Below, piece after piece: positions 61,001 through 64,000 of a stretch of 64,000 nucleotides of DNA. Both the position numbers and the translations under genes were made by a program. The first letter of the stretch is position 1. Each line of letters opens with the position of its first letter. The DNA comes from Trogon surrucura (lineage: Eukaryota; Chordata; Aves; Trogoniformes; Trogonidae). The notes beneath the pieces were generated by a model. The model made no database searches, had not been told where the DNA came from, and saw nothing but the letters and a program-made list of their open reading frames with translations. The DNA lies in NCBI GenBank assembly GCA_020746105.1, contig CM036617.1, positions 135,745,845 to 135,809,844 on the forward strand, given 5' to 3'.

Positions 61001-62971
61001 TTCTAAACTTAAATACTTACACTAAAAATAGCACAAGCACATTCAGCAATACTGGATAAAAATCTCCGGATACTATTTTGATACAAAGCTAATGAACAAA
61101 TTAAAAAAAAAAAAAAGACACCAAGAAACCCACACCTTCTCGAATCAGTGCAATAATAGCAGCACAAAATTTGTGCAAGTGAGTTCAGAGTCTGATTTAA
61201 ATGGGTTTATTCTGCATTCCAGCAACTACTAGAAAAATAAAATCCATGAAGCCTGGAATTCACGACCTCTACAGTCTTTTGCCTTATCAGTTCATAATCT
61301 CACCTTTCCTGAGGTTTTCACAACCTCAGTTCTTCTGCCAGTATCTTCCCCTTGCCTTCTTTATAACATAAAAAAAATTTAAAAATATAACCCATTGCTT
61401 TTCTGTTATCAAAAGATGGGTACTGCATGGAATAGGCAGATACTCATTGCCTTTTACCAAATTCAGGGATCTGAAATGCAGGAGCCCCACAGACAGCTTC
61501 CTGGACAGCCATGTAGGTGAGAACTCTTAACTTGATACCATGCTATGTGCAAAAAAACAGTAACTCTCACCGAGGCATACTAGCAGGAAACATGGGAAGG
61601 TACAATATTGGAGCCAACTACACATCTTGAATCTGGTCCCTGATATCCCTGCCTCTATGACAAATCCAGAATTTAAAACCAGAAGGCTGGTTAAGATCAC
61701 GATCTTTGCTGTGGTGCTGCTTTTCTTCTCCCTAACACGGTAACTCGGAAGTTTCACCGCAATTACAAAATGCTTCTAGTGATCGGTTCGGAGACACTAA
61801 GAGAAGTTTCTAGAGATATGGAAATAAGAGGTATGTGACAGAGGAAGTTAGTACAACTCCCCCTCATGGTATAAATTCTGCTACCCTTATCAACTGACTT
61901 CCCAGCACAAGGAAGAGAAGCCAGTCCACCGGCACCGTCGACAAGCGGTACAAACCGCGGCCGCAGCCAGCCCTGCGGCCAGCTCTACCCACCGCCTCAC
62001 CCACCCTTCGCTAACAGCCCGTTTCCTACCAACTCGGAACCCACGGGGGGCAGCCTTTCCGGCTCCCGCCGCCGGGGTGCACTGACATCAGGCCCACGTG
62101 TGCAATGCACCATCTCGAGCCAGAGAGGCTGCTCGTTTACCAAAATGGAGAGCCCCGTTTTCAGAGCCTCACACACGGGCACGCACAGGCAGTGCCGCAG
62201 CCCCCAGCAACGCCCGCGAAACGCGCGGGCCCCGCCGCGGCTCCATCTTTCATTCCCAGACCCGAACACGTGCTTGGGGGGACGGAGACGGATGCAGACC
62301 TGACCCCCCCTCAAAAAAAAAAAAAAAGCAAAGCCGGGCGGGCAGAGCCTCACCCTGCGAGCCGGGCGGAGAGCCCAGCTCGGCTCCCTCCCCACCGCCC
62401 ACACCAGCCCTGGGGGAAAAGCCTGAAGGCAACGAGAGGCGCCTCTCCTCGCCACATCTCCCCATCGCTCCGCGGTTTCCTAGCAGGCACCCTGGCCTCC
62501 GGCTCGCCCCGGGCGCGGGGGGGGGGGGGGGGGTATGGGGCGGAGGGTGAGAGCGGGGATCTGCCTGCAGACCCGCGCCGCCGCCGCCTGGAGGAAGCCA
62601 CCAGGGGCAGCGCGTGCGCGGCCGAGGTGGCCTCCAGCCCTCCCCGCCGCTAACGCTGAATCGCCAAAGCGGCGCGAGCCTGCGGGGCAGCCCGGTAACG
62701 GCCTCCTCGCCGTCCCCTCCGCGGAGAAAACGGGCCCGGAGAGCTCCCGCTCGCAGGCAAGGAAGGACCGGCCCGCCCCCCCCAACACACATGCACTTCG
62801 CGCCGCCGCGCGGACCCTCTCCCCACCGGCCTCAGAGTCACTGCGGGTGGGTGGGGACGGAGAGCGGCTACCGCAGCCGCCAGGTACCTTGAGGACGCCC
62901 TCATCCCGTTTAGGGGTGATGTCCGTCCCTTCCAAAGGAGCCCCTTCCACTTTCATCTCCTCCGCTGTCAT
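49167..62971 (-). CDS. FKBP4: FKBP4 (FKBP52), Hsp90-associated FK506-binding immunophilin (ten coding exons)
   Basis: Coding exons, 5' to 3': 62971-62888, 59230-59086, 57849-57707, 56957-56837, 56312-56156, 54758-54668, 53742-53659, 52952-52767, 52270-52031 and 49265-49167. They give 449 residues; the human protein has 459, mainly from a longer N-terminus and tail. FK1 (about 25-130) is a peptidyl-prolyl isomerase and keeps the FK506-pocket residues: Tyr50, Phe60, Asp61, Phe70, Val79, Ile80, Trp83, Tyr106 and Phe123. The AGSPPKIPP loop that governs steroid-receptor activity is intact. A linker with the CK2-type site EDLTDDED follows (Thr136), then FK2 (about 145-247) and three TPRs (about 263-395). 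The carboxylate-clamp residues for the Hsp90 MEEVD tail are present: Lys275, Asn317, Lys347. The tail [14 protein letters not shown] fits the calmodulin-binding region. It acts in cytosol and nucleus in Hsp90-steroid receptor complexes. Confidence 0.98.
49537..50118 (+). mobile_element. CR1 LINE 3' fragment in FKBP4 intron 9, antisense to the gene
   Basis: On the plus strand it reads through the CR1 ORF2 C-terminus (49567-49869, with [19 protein letters not shown] wording, [12 protein letters not shown] and [19 protein letters not shown]) and the 3' UTR, and ends in an AATTATTCTACAAC-type tail at about 50118. The frame breaks after the RGDL block, so it is inactive. Confidence 0.93.
52031..52270 (-). 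CDS. FKBP4: FKBP4 coding exon 9 (TPR3 and calmodulin-binding helix)
   Basis: Encodes [20 protein letters not shown] with Lys347, [20 protein letters not shown], and then [20 protein letters not shown]; codons 338-417. The acceptor is AATGCAG and the donor GTAAGT. Confidence 0.98.
52767..52952 (-). CDS. FKBP4: FKBP4 coding exon 8 (TPR1-TPR2)
   Basis: Encodes [20 protein letters not shown], the [16 protein letters not shown] helix pair with Asn317, and [10 protein letters not shown]; codons 276-337. The acceptor is TTGTTTACAG and the donor GTAGGA. Confidence 0.98.
53659..53742 (-). CDS. FKBP4: FKBP4 coding exon 7 (start of TPR domain)
   Basis: Encodes [20 protein letters not shown] and ERGTQYFK, codons 248-275. 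Lys275 is the first carboxylate-clamp lysine. The acceptor is GGGTAG and the donor GTAAGT. Confidence 0.97.
54668..54758 (-). CDS. FKBP4: FKBP4 coding exon 6 (end of FK2)
   Basis: Encodes [20 protein letters not shown] and [10 protein letters not shown]. The acceptor is AATCTTACAG and the donor GTAAGA. Confidence 0.96.
54999..55028. repeat. T30 homopolymer in FKBP4 intron 5
   Basis: Thirty consecutive T on the plus strand (A30 in the transcript). It is not next to a recognisable retrogene, so it is treated as a mononucleotide microsatellite. Confidence 0.9.
55321..55405 (-). mobile_element. CR1 3' tail in FKBP4 intron 5
   Basis: AGAATCATAGAATCGTCAGG and GTTGGAAGGGACCTTAAAGA are the standard CR1 3' end; only about 85 bp remain. 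Confidence 0.87.
56156..56312 (-). CDS. FKBP4: FKBP4 coding exon 5 (FK2)
   Basis: Encodes [20 protein letters not shown], then [20 protein letters not shown] and ESVFYLKP. The donor was placed at AA/GTATGC because the next exon completes the codon as Asn and continues [11 protein letters not shown]. Reading past it gives [10 protein letters not shown], which is intron. Confidence 0.94.
56837..56957 (-). CDS. FKBP4: FKBP4 coding exon 4 (FK1-FK2 linker)
   Basis: Encodes [20 protein letters not shown] and [20 protein letters not shown]. The acidic site after Thr136 matches the CK2 site that controls Hsp90 binding in the human protein. Acceptor CCTCCACAG, donor GTAAGT. Confidence 0.97.
57707..57849 (-). 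CDS. FKBP4: FKBP4 coding exon 3 (FK1, second half)
   Basis: Encodes [20 protein letters not shown], then [20 protein letters not shown] and FE. It contains Trp83 at the floor of the pocket and the proline-rich loop with Ser111-Pro112. Acceptor TTGTATAG, donor GTAAGT. Confidence 0.98.
59086..59230 (-). CDS. FKBP4: FKBP4 coding exon 2 (FK1, first half)
   Basis: Encodes [20 protein letters not shown], then [20 protein letters not shown] and KFSFDLGK. It supplies pocket residues Tyr50, Phe60, Asp61 and Phe70. Acceptor TTTTTCTCAG, donor GTAATA. Confidence 0.97.
60560..60650 (-). mobile_element. Diverged CR1 fragment in FKBP4 intron 1
   Basis: CATCCACAACTTCTCTGGAC and the following words match the CR1 block after the 3' tail in a diverged form. 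It is short and the boundaries are uncertain. Confidence 0.5.
60815..60866 (+). mobile_element. CR1 3' tail, plus strand, in FKBP4 intron 1
   Basis: AAAGGTCCCTTTCAGCCTAA and CATTCTGTGATTCTCTGATT form a plus-strand CR1 3' end of about 50 bp. Confidence 0.7.
61801..61816. promoter_or_regulatory. FKBP4: Heat-shock-element-like site in FKBP4 intron 1
   Basis: GAGAAGTTTCTAGAGA contains GAA-nn-TTC-nn-GAG, the alternating pentamer pattern bound by HSF trimers, with one mismatch in the third unit. The same 16 bases occur upstream of exon 1 at 63177-63192. Confidence 0.45.
62517..62533 (+). repeat. G17 homopolymer in the FKBP4 CpG island
   Basis: Seventeen consecutive G on the plus strand, in FKBP4 intron 1, 355 bp downstream of exon 1. 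A shorter G11 lies upstream at 63283-63293. Both could form quadruplexes on the plus (template) strand. Confidence 0.9.
62888..62971 (-). CDS. FKBP4: FKBP4 coding exon 1
   Basis: Codons 1-28, [17 protein letters not shown] to DEGVLK, in the CpG island, with donor GTACCT. MTAEEMK matches the human N-terminus, which sets the start; the frame is also open for 149 codons upstream, but without recalled homology. Confidence 0.96.
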
Positions 62972-63176
62972 GCCGCTGGCTGCTGCCACAGCTGCGCAGG
63001 GAAGAGCCGCCTCCCTGCGTCGCCGTCGGTACCGGCCTCCCGCCGGGCTGGAGCCTCGCTGCGCCTCTGGCGCCGAGCAACGCGAGCGTAGGCGGGTGCC
63101 GCGCGCCTCCTGCCTTCGCCGCAGCGCCGGCCCCCGGTCGGCAGGGAGGGGGAAGGGGAGGGCAGGGGGAGGGACC

Positions 63177-63192
63177 GAGAAGTTTCTAGAGA
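63177..63192. promoter_or_regulatory. FKBP4: Heat-shock-element-like site upstream of FKBP4
   Basis: GAGAAGTTTCTAGAGA lies about 206 bp upstream of the FKBP4 start codon. It has GAA (63179-63181), TTC (63184-63186) and GAG (63189-63191), all spaced by two bases, as in an HSF1 site. FKBP4 was first described as a heat-inducible protein of about 56-59 kDa, which fits. Confidence 0.6.
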
Positions 63193-63834
63193 GGCAGCCC
63201 GGCCGCCGCAAAGCGCCCGGCAGTGCCAGGGGCCGGGGTGAAAGTGCGCATAGGCCCCGAGGGCGGAGAGGCTGGCGAGGCTGGGGGGGGGGGCAGGAGG
63301 CAGCCGCCCGGCGGCACTGCACGGCCGGGGAGGCGAGGAGGAGGGAGAGTTTACTGAGGGGCGGAGGGAAGACGCGCTCGCAGAGCGCCGGGCGGGCACC
63401 GCAGGTGCGCCCAGCCACCGCTCACGGAGCGGGGGGTGGGGAACAGGCCCGGACAGAGGAGGAGCCGGCGCGCCCTGCCCTGGGTGAGCTTTGCTGTACG
63501 GGCTGCACTGCAGAGCTGACCTCAGCCCGCTGCTGCCTCCGGATGAGCAGCCTTCCGTTTCGCCCGCCATGCACTTGTGGACGGTTACAGGAAGGGTCGT
63601 AGAAACGGGCGTGGAGCCCCGGGGAGCTCGGGCATCCCATCGGCTCGCCGGGGTGGCGTCCCGTTGGAAAACATGTCCTCGGAAGTGGTGTGTTACTCTG
63701 GACCGCAAAAGGTGAAGGTGTGCTTAGGGTAAAGGGTCTAAGCTCAGTGGCTTGCCCGCCTGTATCCATTGGGGTGAGTAGCCCCGTTTTGCGCCTCTGC
63801 TTGCTGCTGGAGTGTTTGAGGATACACCAATAAT

Positions 63835-64000
63835 ATAGATCAATATAGATCTTATGAGGATCGATTGAGGGAGCTGGGACTGTTCAGTTTGAGGAAGAGG
63901 AGGCTGAGGGGGGACCTCATCATGCTCTACAATTACTTGGAAGGACATTGTAGATAGGTTGGTGCTGGTCTCTTCTCACAGGTAATTAGGGACAGAACCA
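63835..64000 (+). mobile_element. CR1 LINE fragment running off the right edge
   Basis: From CTTATGAGGATCGATTGAGG onward this is the CR1 ORF2 C-terminus ([24 protein letters not shown] coding) on the plus strand. It is nearly word-for-word the same as the CR1 at about 14.5-14.65 kb, so the two belong to one subfamily. It is 5'-truncated at about 63835, and its 3' end lies outside the window. Confidence 0.92.

Larger units (their letters stand above)
49266..62887 (-). other. FKBP4: FKBP4 introns
   Basis: Nine GT-AG introns. Intron 1 (59231-62887) is the largest at 3.7 kb; it starts in the CpG island and carries a heat-shock-element-like site and two small CR1 pieces. Intron 2 (57850-59085), intron 3 (56958-57706) and intron 4 (56313-56836) look unique. 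Intron 5 (54759-56155) holds a T30 run (54999-55028) and a CR1 tail. Intron 6 (53743-54667), intron 7 (52953-53658) and intron 8 (52271-52766) look unique. Intron 9 (49266-52030) holds a plus-strand CR1. Confidence 0.85.
61900..63680 (-). promoter_or_regulatory. FKBP4: CpG-island promoter of FKBP4
   Basis: A dense CpG stretch surrounds exon 1 (62888-62971). It contains GGGCGG-type Sp1 words, CACGTG boxes at about 62094 and 62265, G17 at 62517-62533, G11 at 63283-63293, and a heat-shock-element-like site at 63178-63191. No TATA box was placed. Boundaries are by eye, and long open frames here are base-composition artefacts. Confidence 0.85.

Noticed and set aside
62535..63602. 355-codon plus-strand open frame in the FKBP4 CpG island
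   Set aside because: Low-complexity composition, antisense to the proven FKBP4 exon 1 and promoter, no recognisable domain.

Overview
The window is bird nuclear DNA, probably from a neoavian. It has intron-rich genes with GT-AG splice sites, two CpG-island promoters, many CR1 LINE fragments with the avian 3' tail, an avian ERVL-type LTR and a degenerate (CCCTAA)n block. Three vertebrate genes can be rebuilt exon by exon. They stand in the order and orientation I know from human 12p13.33, here reversed: NRIP2 (+), ITFG2 (-), FKBP4 (-).

Layout. 1-1.1 kb: CR1 relics. 1.1-6.3 kb: no gene seen. 6.5-24.9 kb: NRIP2 on the plus strand, promoter plus six coding exons giving 254 codons. Its introns hold a long CR1 at 14.2-17.4 kb split by a 1.17-kb LTR, more CR1 at 18.0-19.0 kb, and a degenerate tandem repeat at 22.8-23.25 kb. 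24.9-34.8 kb: the tail-to-tail interval between NRIP2 and ITFG2, with an interstitial telomere-like block of about 1.1 kb (26.9-28.0 kb), a short minisatellite, one CR1 and two unexplained open stretches on the minus strand. 34.77-46.0 kb: ITFG2 on the minus strand, twelve coding exons, 458 residues, with a CpG-island promoter at 45.4-46.6 kb. 46.6-49.2 kb: head-to-tail spacer with polyadenylation signals on both strands. 49.17-62.97 kb: FKBP4 on the minus strand, ten coding exons, 449 residues, with a CpG-island promoter at 61.9-63.7 kb. The right edge enters a CR1 on the plus strand.

The genes are linked by position, not by a shared pathway. FKBP4 (FKBP52) is an Hsp90 co-chaperone of steroid receptors. 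ITFG2 belongs to KICSTOR, which holds GATOR1 at lysosomes. NRIP2 is a nuclear-receptor-interacting protein with a retropepsin-like fold.

No strongly supported new system was found. Most worth following up: an Asp-to-Asn change at the NRIP2 protease-like motif; two identical 16-bp heat-shock-element sequences flanking FKBP4 exon 1; a 31-nt T run forming the acceptor tract of ITFG2 exon 9; a TCACGTGA box just upstream of the ITFG2 start codon; the telomere-like block; and a 68-codon exon-like open stretch at 29.8-30.0 kb. Protein comparisons rest on remembered human sequences; no search was run.
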